Of a DNA stretch of 64,000 nt, positions 57,068-64,000 are shown in pieces; position 1 is the first letter of the stretch; every line of letters begins with the position of its first letter. The stretch comes from Acidovorax delafieldii (GTDB lineage Bacteria > Pseudomonadota > Gammaproteobacteria > Burkholderiales > Burkholderiaceae_C): NCBI RefSeq assembly GCF_007993815.1, contig NZ_VJWE01000011.1, positions 868,001-932,000 of the forward strand. Direction: 5' to 3'. Under the pieces are notes generated by a model. It was not told the DNA's origin. It was given only the letters and a program-made list of their open reading frames with translations, and ran no database searches. Position numbers and translations under genes: made by a program.

Positions 57068-57985
57068 ATGCCTTCCACCCTCAAAACACACATCGACGCC
57101 CTGGCTATCTCCCTGCTGCTCGCCTGCTGCATGTTCTGGGGCTTCCAGCAGGTGCTAGTCAAGGCCACAGTGGCTGAGGTGGCGCCCGTGTTCCAGGCCT
57201 TTGTGCGCTTTGCGCTGGCCACGGTCGCGGTGGCGGCCTGGTGCTTGTGGCGTGGTGTAGGCCTTTCCGGCGCGGGCGAGCCCGCCGGGGCCACGCGTGC
57301 CGGACTGCTGGCGGGGGCGTTGTTTGCCGGCGAGTTTGCGTGCATCTATCTGGGGCTGCAGTACACCACCGCCTCGCGGCTCACGGTGTTCTTGTATGCG
57401 TCGCCCTTCTGGGTGGCACTGCTGCTGCCGCGTTTCATCCCCGGTGAGCGCCTGCAGGGCTGGCAGTGGCTGGGCCTGGCGGCGGCATTTGTGGGCGTGG
57501 GGCTGGCACTGGGCGACGGGCTGCTGGGCCATGCCAGCACGGCGCTGCCCAAAGGCTGGCTGGGAGATTTGCTAGGACTGGCCGCAGGCCTGATGTGGGC
57601 GCTGACCACGGTGGTCATCCGCACCACGCCGCTGGCGCGTGTGGCCCCCGCCAAGCAGCTTTTCTATCAAGTGGCGGTGAGCACGGCGGTATTGCCAGTG
57701 CTATCGCTGGGCCTGGGTGAGGCCTGGGTCTGGCAGTTCAGCGGCTTTGCATGGGGCTCGCTGCTGGTGCAGGCGCTGGTGGGTGCGTTTGTGAGCTACC
57801 TCGCCTGGATGTGGATGCTGGCGCACTACCCGGCCACCAAGATCTCGGTGTTTGTGTTCCTCACGCCGGTGTTTGCGCTGCTGTTTGGCGCGCTGTGGCT
57901 GGGTGAGCCCGTGACGCCCGGGCTGGTGGCGGCGCTGGTGCTGGTGGCGGCAGGCATCGTGCTGGTGAACAGACGGCCGGGTTGA
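57068..57985 (+). CDS. EamA/DMT-family exporter
   Basis: A 305-residue drug/metabolite-type transporter with ten predicted helices in two EamA repeats (about 10-145 and 165-300), for example LLLACCMFWGFQQVLVKA and ISVFVFLTPVFALLFGALWLGE. Substrate unknown; related proteins export amino acids and metabolites. It is divergent from minC. Confidence 0.88.
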   Translation: MPSTLKTHIDALAISLLLACCMFWGFQQVLVKATVAEVAPVFQAFVRFALATVAVAAWCLWRGVGLSGAGEPAGATRAGLLAGALFAGEFACIYLGLQYTTASRLTVFLYASPFWVALLLPRFIPGERLQGWQWLGLAAAFVGVGLALGDGLLGHASTALPKGWLGDLLGLAAGLMWALTTVVIRTTPLARVAPAKQLFYQVAVSTAVLPVLSLGLGEAWVWQFSGFAWGSLLVQALVGAFVSYLAWMWMLAHYPATKISVFVFLTPVFALLFGALWLGEPVTPGLVAALVLVAAGIVLVNRRPG

Positions 57986-58174
57986 GATTTGTATCAAATG
58001 GTGCCCAAGGGCTACCTGCACAGTACTGGCAGCTATCATTTTCCCGACACTCGCTGTCGAAGATTCCTGGTCCAGGTGTTTGGGAAGAACACACTGGGAC
58101 GGTCTGAATCGCCACTGCAAAGTACCGCCACCGGTACCCGAGCACCATTTCACGCTTTCTTCAAAAAGGTATCC

Positions 58175-59662
58175 ATGCGTCACGACACACTGACCTTTGC
58201 ACCCGAAGCCGTTCACCAGCGGGCCCCCCGGGCCTTGCCGACCTTGCGAGCCACGCTGGCCCTGGGCTGTGCCGCACTGGCCTTGGCAGGCTGCGGCGGC
58301 GGCTCCGGCTCCGCAGAGCCTGGCCAGCCCCCCGTCACCAGCACGCTGCCCGCCCCCGAGAACTTTGAGAACAGCGGGGCTCTGAGTTTTGCGTGGAGCG
58401 CCACGCCGGGCGCCACGCGCTATGAGCTCTTTGCCGACTTGGATGGCCCAGGGCCGCAGACCGAAGTGCAGATGGGCGCGGCGCAGGGCCTGAGTTTCTA
58501 CTCCACGACGCAACGACAGTTCGGCAACCTGAGCCTCGCCCGAATCCCTGATTTCATCAACGCAACCTTCCGCCTGCGGGCTTGTAACAGCGATGGATGT
58601 GGAGCCTTCACCGCAGCGAAGGCACTAGACCTTCCCAGCCGCATCAGCTACGAATTCTCCTCGGGACGCGCGCCCCTCAAATCCTCATCGGGCAATTTCG
58701 ACCCCATATCCCAAGACGGCCTGACCCTGGTCCTTCGTGGCTCCAACGGTTCGACAAGCACCTTGCTGGTGTTCACGCGCACTGCAGCCGGCCAGCCATG
58801 GCAACAGCAGGCGGAGATCCCCACCAGTGCGTACCGGATCGCGCTTTCAGCGGACGGCAACACGCTGGCCGCCAGCGAAGAGTCCAAGGTACAGATCTAC
58901 CAACGCAGCAGCGGCACCTGGAGCCAGCCAACCACGATTGCCTCGACCCAGACGCCCGCAGCCTGCCCCCAGCCCTGCCAGATAGTCCCTGACCGGCTCG
59001 CGCTGTCGGCCAACGGCAACCTGCTGGCGGTCACGGGGCGCTTTGGGGCGGCAGCCAGCGACTCCAACGCCGTTTTCACCTATGTGCGCACGGGTACCAC
59101 CTGGGCTGCGCAAAGCCATTTCGCGCCAGGCGACAGCATCGTGGGCACTGCCCTCGCCCTGTCGGGCGACGGCAGTACGCTGGCACTGAACAGCGGCGCC
59201 ATCACCCGCAGCGAGAACTTCACGCCACCGCACGTGCATATCTACGCGCAGAAAGGGGTCGACGGATGGACAGAGCAAGCGCGGCTGCCGGTGGGCATCG
59301 TGAATTTCCTGGACATCGCCGCATCGCGGTACAGCGCGATGACGCTCTCCCACGACGGCAACACCCTGGCGGTGGAAGCCCAATACTTGCCAGGCAGATT
59401 GCCCTCAGAATTCACCATCGTCGCAGCAGATCTGACTTGCGGCAGCAAGAGCCCCTGGATTACAGAACCTCTGGCCAACGGAGCGTATAGCACGACCCCC
59501 GGGTGGCATATTGCGCTTTTCGGACGCGATGGCACCACATGGCGTAGGCAGGCCGTCATGGCGCGCGATACCGTGGCTTGGGCGCTAGCCCCTGACGGCA
59601 ATGGTCTTTTCTACGGCAGCGAGCTTTTCAATCGCCGCAACGGGGCCTGGACCTGCCCCTGA
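58175..59662 (+). CDS. predicted lipoprotein with beta-propeller-like repeats
   Basis: A 495-residue exported protein. The lipobox LALAGCGGG (Cys about 38) follows a hydrophobic run ALGCAALALAG. A fibronectin-like or sugar-binding strand-rich part (about 60-130) is followed by repeated units with ALSADGNTLA, ALSGDGSTLA and TLSHDGNTLAV, the pattern of WD/FG-GAP-type beta-propellers. ATG 58175 is used. GC is a little lower than in neighbours. The 189 bp upstream holds only a likely promoter. No enzymatic motif; it may be an outer-surface binding protein. Confidence 0.75.
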   Translation: MRHDTLTFAPEAVHQRAPRALPTLRATLALGCAALALAGCGGGSGSAEPGQPPVTSTLPAPENFENSGALSFAWSATPGATRYELFADLDGPGPQTEVQMGAAQGLSFYSTTQRQFGNLSLARIPDFINATFRLRACNSDGCGAFTAAKALDLPSRISYEFSSGRAPLKSSSGNFDPISQDGLTLVLRGSNGSTSTLLVFTRTAAGQPWQQQAEIPTSAYRIALSADGNTLAASEESKVQIYQRSSGTWSQPTTIASTQTPAACPQPCQIVPDRLALSANGNLLAVTGRFGAAASDSNAVFTYVRTGTTWAAQSHFAPGDSIVGTALALSGDGSTLALNSGAITRSENFTPPHVHIYAQKGVDGWTEQARLPVGIVNFLDIAASRYSAMTLSHDGNTLAVEAQYLPGRLPSEFTIVAADLTCGSKSPWITEPLANGAYSTTPGWHIALFGRDGTTWRRQAVMARDTVAWALAPDGNGLFYGSELFNRRNGAWTCP

Positions 59663-59859
59663 CCCTTGGCACTCGGCCCATGCAGCCCGTGGGCCGGGGT
59701 CACCACTTCGGCATCTAATCTAGAGGGGTCGGCAACGGCCCCGACACCACAGCATCGGCGACCACAGGCGCAGCGTGCCGCCGCTGACCAGCGGCTTGGC
59801 AAACCACCGTCTCCCGGCAGACGATTTGGCGGCGACGCACGCGTGTGAAAATTCCGCGC

Positions 59860-60741
59860 ATGCCACCCCGCCTGCCCCCGCTGAATGCCGTCCGCGCCTT
59901 TGCAGCAGCGGCGCGCCACCAGAGCTTTACCCGCGCCGCGCTGGAGCTGCACGTCACCCATAGCGCCATCAGTCGCCAGATCAAGGCGCTGGAGGCACAC
60001 CTGGGCGTGGACCTGTTCGAGCGCAAGACCCGGCAGGTGCTGCTCACCGCGGCGGGCCACCAGTTCCATGCACAGGTCGGGCCGGCGCTCGCGCAGATCG
60101 GCGCTGCCGCCCAGTCGCTGCGGGGCGATGCCGGGCTGCGCAGCGTGAAGATCAATGTGCGGCCCAGCTTTGCGGTGCGGTGGCTGATCCCCCGGCTGCC
60201 GGGTTTTGTGGCCCAGCATCCGGACATTGAGCCCCAGGTCATCACCAGCACGCTGGCGCCGGACCATGCCACCGAGACCTTCGACCTGGCCCTGCGGCGC
60301 GGCCCACGCGGTTGGCCGCCGGGCATGCAGGTGCAGCCGTTTCTGGAGGATGAGGCGCTGGTGGTGGGGTCGCCGGCGCTGTTCGCCCAGCGCCCGGTGA
60401 CGCAGCCCGAGGCGCTGTCGGCCCATGTGTTGCTGCTGTCCAAATCGCGCAGCAAGGACTGGGAAAGCTGGAAGAAGCTGGTGAACGCGCCAAGGCTCCA
60501 GCCCGCCAGCTGCCTGCAGTTTGACCACCTGCACTTTGTGCTGCAGGCCGCCGTGGATGGGCTGGGTTTTGCGGTGGCCCCGGTGTCGTTGATCACCCAC
60601 GACCTGGCCTCGGGGCGGCTGGTGTCACCGCTGCCCAGCTTGCGCCTGCCGCTGACGCGGCACTACCTGGGCATGGCGCCGGACCCATCGGCGGAGACGC
60701 TGCGTTTTGTGCAGTGGCTCCAGGACGAGATCAGCGCCTGA
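59860..60741 (+). CDS. LysR-family regulator (GcvA-like)
   Basis: A 293-residue LysR protein whose N-terminus RLPPLNAVRAFAAAARHQSFT and HVTHSAISRQIKALE helix-turn-helix are typical of the GcvA/AmpR branch. ATG 59860 is preferred over GTG 59845. The neighbour beyond a repeat is a PhzF-like gene that converges on it, and the lipoprotein gene lies upstream, so no clear target is visible. Confidence 0.87.
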   Translation: MPPRLPPLNAVRAFAAAARHQSFTRAALELHVTHSAISRQIKALEAHLGVDLFERKTRQVLLTAAGHQFHAQVGPALAQIGAAAQSLRGDAGLRSVKINVRPSFAVRWLIPRLPGFVAQHPDIEPQVITSTLAPDHATETFDLALRRGPRGWPPGMQVQPFLEDEALVVGSPALFAQRPVTQPEALSAHVLLLSKSRSKDWESWKKLVNAPRLQPASCLQFDHLHFVLQAAVDGLGFAVAPVSLITHDLASGRLVSPLPSLRLPLTRHYLGMAPDPSAETLRFVQWLQDEISA

Positions 60742-60796
60742 GCGGGAGGCCGGGCGCACAGAGCCCCACGTGCTCGGCTTGCCCGCTTTCTGCACA

Positions 60797-60850
60797 AATC
60801 GGGCGGTAGCGCTAGTGAATCATGCGCTAGCAGCTATATTTTCAATAGCA
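60797..60850 (-). repeat. dispersed repeat, copy 11
   Basis: Holds ggtagcgctagtgaatcatg and agctatattttcaatagca. On the minus strand it begins five bases after the stop of the PhzF-like gene. A ctgcacaaatc next to it also occurs at the edge of the long palindrome at 10673. Confidence 0.75.
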
Positions 60851-60854
60851 AAAA

Positions 60855-61697
60855 TCATTCGCCATCGCCCATCCACCGCGCCGTTCCCGACACGCGGATG
60901 GAGCTGCCAGCCACCGGCCCGATCTCGGCCCGCAGGCGCGAGCGCATGCCCATGTCTTCGCCCTGCACCACGTCAATGGCACCGCCGTGCGGCCAGCCCA
61001 GGTCGCGCAGGTAGCCCGCCAACGCGGCCGTGGCGGCACCCGTGGCCGGGTCTTCCAGCACGCCGCCCGACGCAAAGGCATTGCGGGTGTGCAGCAGGCG
61101 GTCTGACTCCACAAACGCCAGCACGATGGTGACCAGCCCGGCGCTCACCATCAGCGTGCGGCCGGCATCTAGCGCGTAGTGCATGGCCGCCAGCGCCGCG
61201 CGGCCGCGCAGGGCCAGCACCAGGTGGTCCGCACCGCCGTGGATGAGCGCGGGCGGAATGCGCGGGTTCAGATCGACCGCGCTGAGGCCAAACAGGGCCA
61301 GCGCATCGGCCAGCAGCGCCGCTGGCACAGGCCCGCTGCGCGTGGGGGGCGACTGCAGCGCCGCCTGCACCAGATCGCCCGCGCGGCGGCCTTCGACCGT
61401 GATCTCGGCCTGGCTCAGCGACAGCGCAAACACGCCGTCGCCCTCGCGCTTCGCGAGCGCGGCGCCCAGGGCAATCGTGGCGTGGCCACAGAAGGGCACC
61501 TCGCTCTCGGGCGCAAAGTAGCGCACCCGCCACCGGCCATCGCCCAGCGGGGCGGCAAACGCAGTTTCAGAAAAACCGACTTCAGCGGCAATGCGCTGCA
61601 TATCTGCGGGGCTGGGCAGCGCGTCACCGATCCACACACCGGCGGGGTTGCCGCCCTGGGGGCCGTCGGAGAACGCTGCGATTTTTTGGAGTGCCAT
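60855..61697 (-). CDS. PhzF-family isomerase/epimerase-like protein
   Basis: A 280-residue protein with the PhzF double barrel. The proton-transfer Glu lies in GFSETAFA (about 43-50); CGHATIALGAAL and EDPATGAATAALAGYL are the other family blocks. PhzF itself acts in phenazine synthesis, but most members are unassigned isomerases; no phenazine genes are near. ATG 61697 starts MALQKIAAF. Upstream on the same strand, 42 bp away, is pssA. Confidence 0.88.
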   Translation of the reverse strand: MALQKIAAFSDGPQGGNPAGVWIGDALPSPADMQRIAAEVGFSETAFAAPLGDGRWRVRYFAPESEVPFCGHATIALGAALAKREGDGVFALSLSQAEITVEGRRAGDLVQAALQSPPTRSGPVPAALLADALALFGLSAVDLNPRIPPALIHGGADHLVLALRGRAALAAMHYALDAGRTLMVSAGLVTIVLAFVESDRLLHTRNAFASGGVLEDPATGAATAALAGYLRDLGWPHGGAIDVVQGEDMGMRSRLRAEIGPVAGSSIRVSGTARWMGDGE

Positions 61698-61739
61698 GGT
61701 GTTCAACATCCACAAAGAAAGGACGCGCTAGCCAGCGGC

Positions 61740-62366
61740 TCAGAGCTTCGGAATGCGAATCCGGCTGATCATCAGCGACCCCGACACCGCAAACAGCAGC
61801 ACCAGCGGGTGCAGCGTGAAGCCGCCGATGAGCAGCTTGCCAAACCACAGGTTCTCGCGCACTGCTCCCAGCCAGGCGGCCAGGGCCAGCAGGCCCACCA
61901 GCACGATGGAGGTGGGGATGGGGGTGCCCTCGAAGTATTTGACCTTGCCATCGTCGCCCGACAGGGTTTCGGCCGTGACGTTGTAGCGCGCCAGGCGCGA
62001 CACGCCGCAGGCCACAAAGTAGGCCAGCACGATGCGGTCGTACAGGCCCTGCATGCCGCACCCATAGGCAATGATCGCCGGGGCCACGCCGAACGAGATC
62101 ACGTCGGCCAGCGAGTCCAGCTCGCGGCCCATGGCCGAGCTTTTCTGGCGCCAGCGCGCGATGCGGCCGTCCAGCACATCAAAGATCAGCGCGGCCAGCA
62201 CCAGGGCACATGCAAAGTACACATGCACCACATTGCTGGTCTCCAGGTACGACATGACCGAGAACAGCGCGCCCACGCCGCAGACCGCGTTGCCCAGCGT
62301 GAACCAGTCGGCCAGGTGGAACTCACGGATCATCGAAAAACGTTTGGGCGGCTGCGGTGTGTTCAT
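61740..62366 (-). CDS. pssA: phosphatidylserine synthase (CDP-alcohol type)
   Basis: A 208-residue membrane enzyme that joins serine to CDP-diacylglycerol. The CDP-alcohol phosphotransferase motif DG-x2-AR-x8-G-x3-D-x3-D is exact (DGRIARWRQK..GRELDSLAD, about 63-85). Five to six membrane helices follow. ATG 62366 is preferred (MNTPQPPKRFSM). It is followed by the PhzF-like gene in the same direction. Length is a little short of the usual type II PssA with longer tails. Confidence 0.9.
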   Translation of the reverse strand: MNTPQPPKRFSMIREFHLADWFTLGNAVCGVGALFSVMSYLETSNVVHVYFACALVLAALIFDVLDGRIARWRQKSSAMGRELDSLADVISFGVAPAIIAYGCGMQGLYDRIVLAYFVACGVSRLARYNVTAETLSGDDGKVKYFEGTPIPTSIVLVGLLALAAWLGAVRENLWFGKLLIGGFTLHPLVLLFAVSGSLMISRIRIPKL

Positions 62367-62638
62367 GAAGTAAAGGCGCGCAGCGGGGCGCGCAGTGGCA
62401 ATCAACAAGGTCCATTATGGGTGTGCTGCAGCGCCACCGGCGCGTCAAGAGCCTGTTGTCCATCGCGCAGCGGATCGCCTGTATGCCCTGAAGACCTGCC
62501 CTGACATCTGCGTGACTGCTTTTGCGCTGGCACACGGACAGACTGTGGGCAAGCGGCGACGGCCGCCAGGTAGGACGACGCCGCATATGTGCACCGTCGG
62601 TGACCGACCTGATTCCCCACAAGACCCGAGACAACCCC

Positions 62639-64000
62639 ATGCGCCACCCCTCGTTGCCCCCACTGCACAGTCCTTTTGCCCCGGGTGCCCCGGTGCGCAG
62701 CCTGCAGGATGTGGAACGGCTCGAAGCCCGCCCCCTGGCCGAGGCGCTACCGGTGCAAAGCACCTACGAAATTTTTGTGAATTCGGCGGCGGCGTTTGGC
62801 GACAAGACGGCGCTGGCCTTTTTGCCCGCCGCCGACCCGGCTGCCGAACCCATCCGCTGGTCGTATGCGCAGCTGCTCACCGGCATCCACCAGACAGCCA
62901 ACCTGCTGCACCACCTGGGCGTGGGCCCGCAGGACGCCGTGGCCGTGCTGCTGCCCGGCTGCCTGGAATACCACCTGGCCCTGTGGGGTGGCGAGGCGGC
63001 GGGCATCGTGCAGCCGCTCAATCCCATGCTCACCGACGAGAAGATCGCGGCCATGATGACCTTGGCCCGGGCCAAGGTGCTGATTGCCTACGGCGGCGAG
63101 GGCGACCTGGGCTACTGGAGCAAGGCCCTGCGCCTGCGCGCCCTGGTACCCACCCTGACCACAGTGCTGCGCGTAGCCCCATACGACGAGGCAGCGGGCG
63201 CAACAACCGCCCTGCCCCCAGGCATGCTCGATCTGGCCGCGCGCCACCAGCACCCGGGCGACCACCTAGTAAGCGGCCGCCGCATTGTGGCCAGCGACAT
63301 CGCCGCGTACTTCCACACCGGCGGCACCACCGGTGCGCCCAAGCTGGCCCGCCACAGCCACGGCGCGCAGGTGTTCACCGCCTGGGGCAGCGTGCAGATG
63401 CAGGGCATACGGCCCGAGGACGTGGGCATCAACGGCTACCCGCTGTTCCATGTGGCGGGAGTGCTGCCCGGCTCGCTGGCGGCGCTGTCGGCAGGGGTGG
63501 AGACCATCATCCCCACCACCGGCCTGTTCCGCAACCGCGAGGTGATTGCGAACTACTGGCGGCTGGTAGAGCGCTACCGCTGCACCTACCTGTCGGCCGT
63601 GCCCACAGCGCTGGCGGCGCTGGCCAACGTGCCGCTGGACGGGGCCGACATTGCCACGCTGCGCTACTGCCGCACCGGCGCGGCCATCCTAGCGCCCGAG
63701 CTGGCGGCGCGGTTTGAGCGCCTGTTTGGCCTGCACATCCACGAAAGCCTGGGCATGACGGAGATGGCGGGCATCTCCACCATCACCCCACCGGGCGTCA
63801 ACGCGCCCGCAGGCTGCGTGGGCTGGCGGCTGCCGTACACCCAGCTGCGAGTGGTGGCGCTGGATGCGCAGGGCAATGCGTCCGACCAGGACCTGCCGCC
63901 CGGCCAGCCGGGCATGGTGCTGTTCCAGTCGCCCAACCTGTTCTCCGGCTTTCTCGATGCAGCCGACACGGCCAAGGCCTTCACGCCCTATGGCTGGCTG
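62639..64000 (+). CDS. acyl-CoA synthetase, truncated by window end
   Basis: A partial adenylate-forming enzyme; 454 codons are visible and the frame is open to the last base. After MRHPSLPPLHSPFAPGAPV, the ATP-binding loop is FHTGGTTGAPKLARHSHG (about 222), followed by GYPLFHVAG and HESLGMTEMAG (about 367). The C-terminal lid domain lies beyond the window, so the substrate cannot be narrowed. It is not closely like the ligase at 14580. The 272-bp gap upstream (62367-62638) lacks a gene or clear regulatory site. Confidence 0.88.
   Translation, partial: MRHPSLPPLHSPFAPGAPVRSLQDVERLEARPLAEALPVQSTYEIFVNSAAAFGDKTALAFLPAADPAAEPIRWSYAQLLTGIHQTANLLHHLGVGPQDAVAVLLPGCLEYHLALWGGEAAGIVQPLNPMLTDEKIAAMMTLARAKVLIAYGGEGDLGYWSKALRLRALVPTLTTVLRVAPYDEAAGATTALPPGMLDLAARHQHPGDHLVSGRRIVASDIAAYFHTGGTTGAPKLARHSHGAQVFTAWGSVQMQGIRPEDVGINGYPLFHVAGVLPGSLAALSAGVETIIPTTGLFRNREVIANYWRLVERYRCTYLSAVPTALAALANVPLDGADIATLRYCRTGAAILAPELAARFERLFGLHIHESLGMTEMAGISTITPPGVNAPAGCVGWRLPYTQLRVVALDAQGNASDQDLPPGQPGMVLFQSPNLFSGFLDAADTAKAFTPYGWL

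Noticed and set aside
62395-63717. 440-codon frame near the window end
   Set aside because: Wrong frame of the truncated acyl-CoA synthetase, whose true frame starts at 62639 and carries the AMP-binding motif.

Overview
The window looks like chromosome of a high-GC betaproteobacterium of the Comamonadaceae, most like Acidovorax or a close relative. The evidence is overall gene content (several LysR regulators, PACE exporter, split MetH, GTP-type PEPCK, quinol NO reductase with NorR, minCDE), GC-rich codon use, and a family of AT-rich dispersed repeats built on TGCTAT/ATAGCA arms around a tAGCGCt core, which I recall from Comamonadaceae genomes. I see no rRNA, tRNA, CRISPR array, IS element or prophage. 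The sequence supports 57 protein genes, the last one cut by the window end.

Layout. 0-13 kb: LysR/Rid pair, the C-terminal two thirds of cobalamin-dependent methionine synthase behind an SAH riboswitch, a DUF11-repeat surface protein with an IPTL-CTERM tail, a lipoprotein, a PACE exporter divergent from a LysR regulator, an MBL-fold protein divergent from a GlxA-type regulator, a 165-bp palindromic element, polyphosphate kinase 2 and a zinc-ribbon membrane protein. 13-26 kb: glutamate dehydrogenase, an acyl-CoA ligase coupled to a GPH-type transporter, three unrecognised proteins, a tRNA-modification group (ttcA, trhP) with an SH3b protein, and the N-terminal third of methionine synthase, 20 kb away from its partner.

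26-37 kb: recQ, DoxX, then an anaerobic and nitric-oxide block. Class III ribonucleotide reductase has a catalytic chain without its glycyl-radical tail, a separate 66-residue protein carrying that tail, and the activase NrdG, all behind two NrdR boxes. Next come a hemerythrin-like protein and qNOR (one transcript from a sigma-54 promoter) facing norR across three NorR boxes. 37-46 kb: threonine ammonia-lyase, a 48-residue membrane peptide, queC, pckG with an unusual leader, a LysR regulator, phosphoesterase, UspA and two fasciclin-domain proteins. 46-64 kb: TetR and ArgP-like regulators, D-amino-acid dehydrogenase with a dispersed repeat read in frame, assorted enzymes, an FUSC-family membrane protein, minCDE, a DMT exporter, a beta-propeller-like lipoprotein, LysR, PhzF-like protein, pssA and a truncated acyl-CoA synthetase.

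Themes. Methionine/SAM recycling is represented by a two-piece MetH in which only one half is under SAH control. Oxygen-poor growth and NO stress are served by NorR-qNOR-hemerythrin and the three-piece class III reductase. The dispersed repeats often sit directly on stop codons and in two cases are part of the coding sequence.
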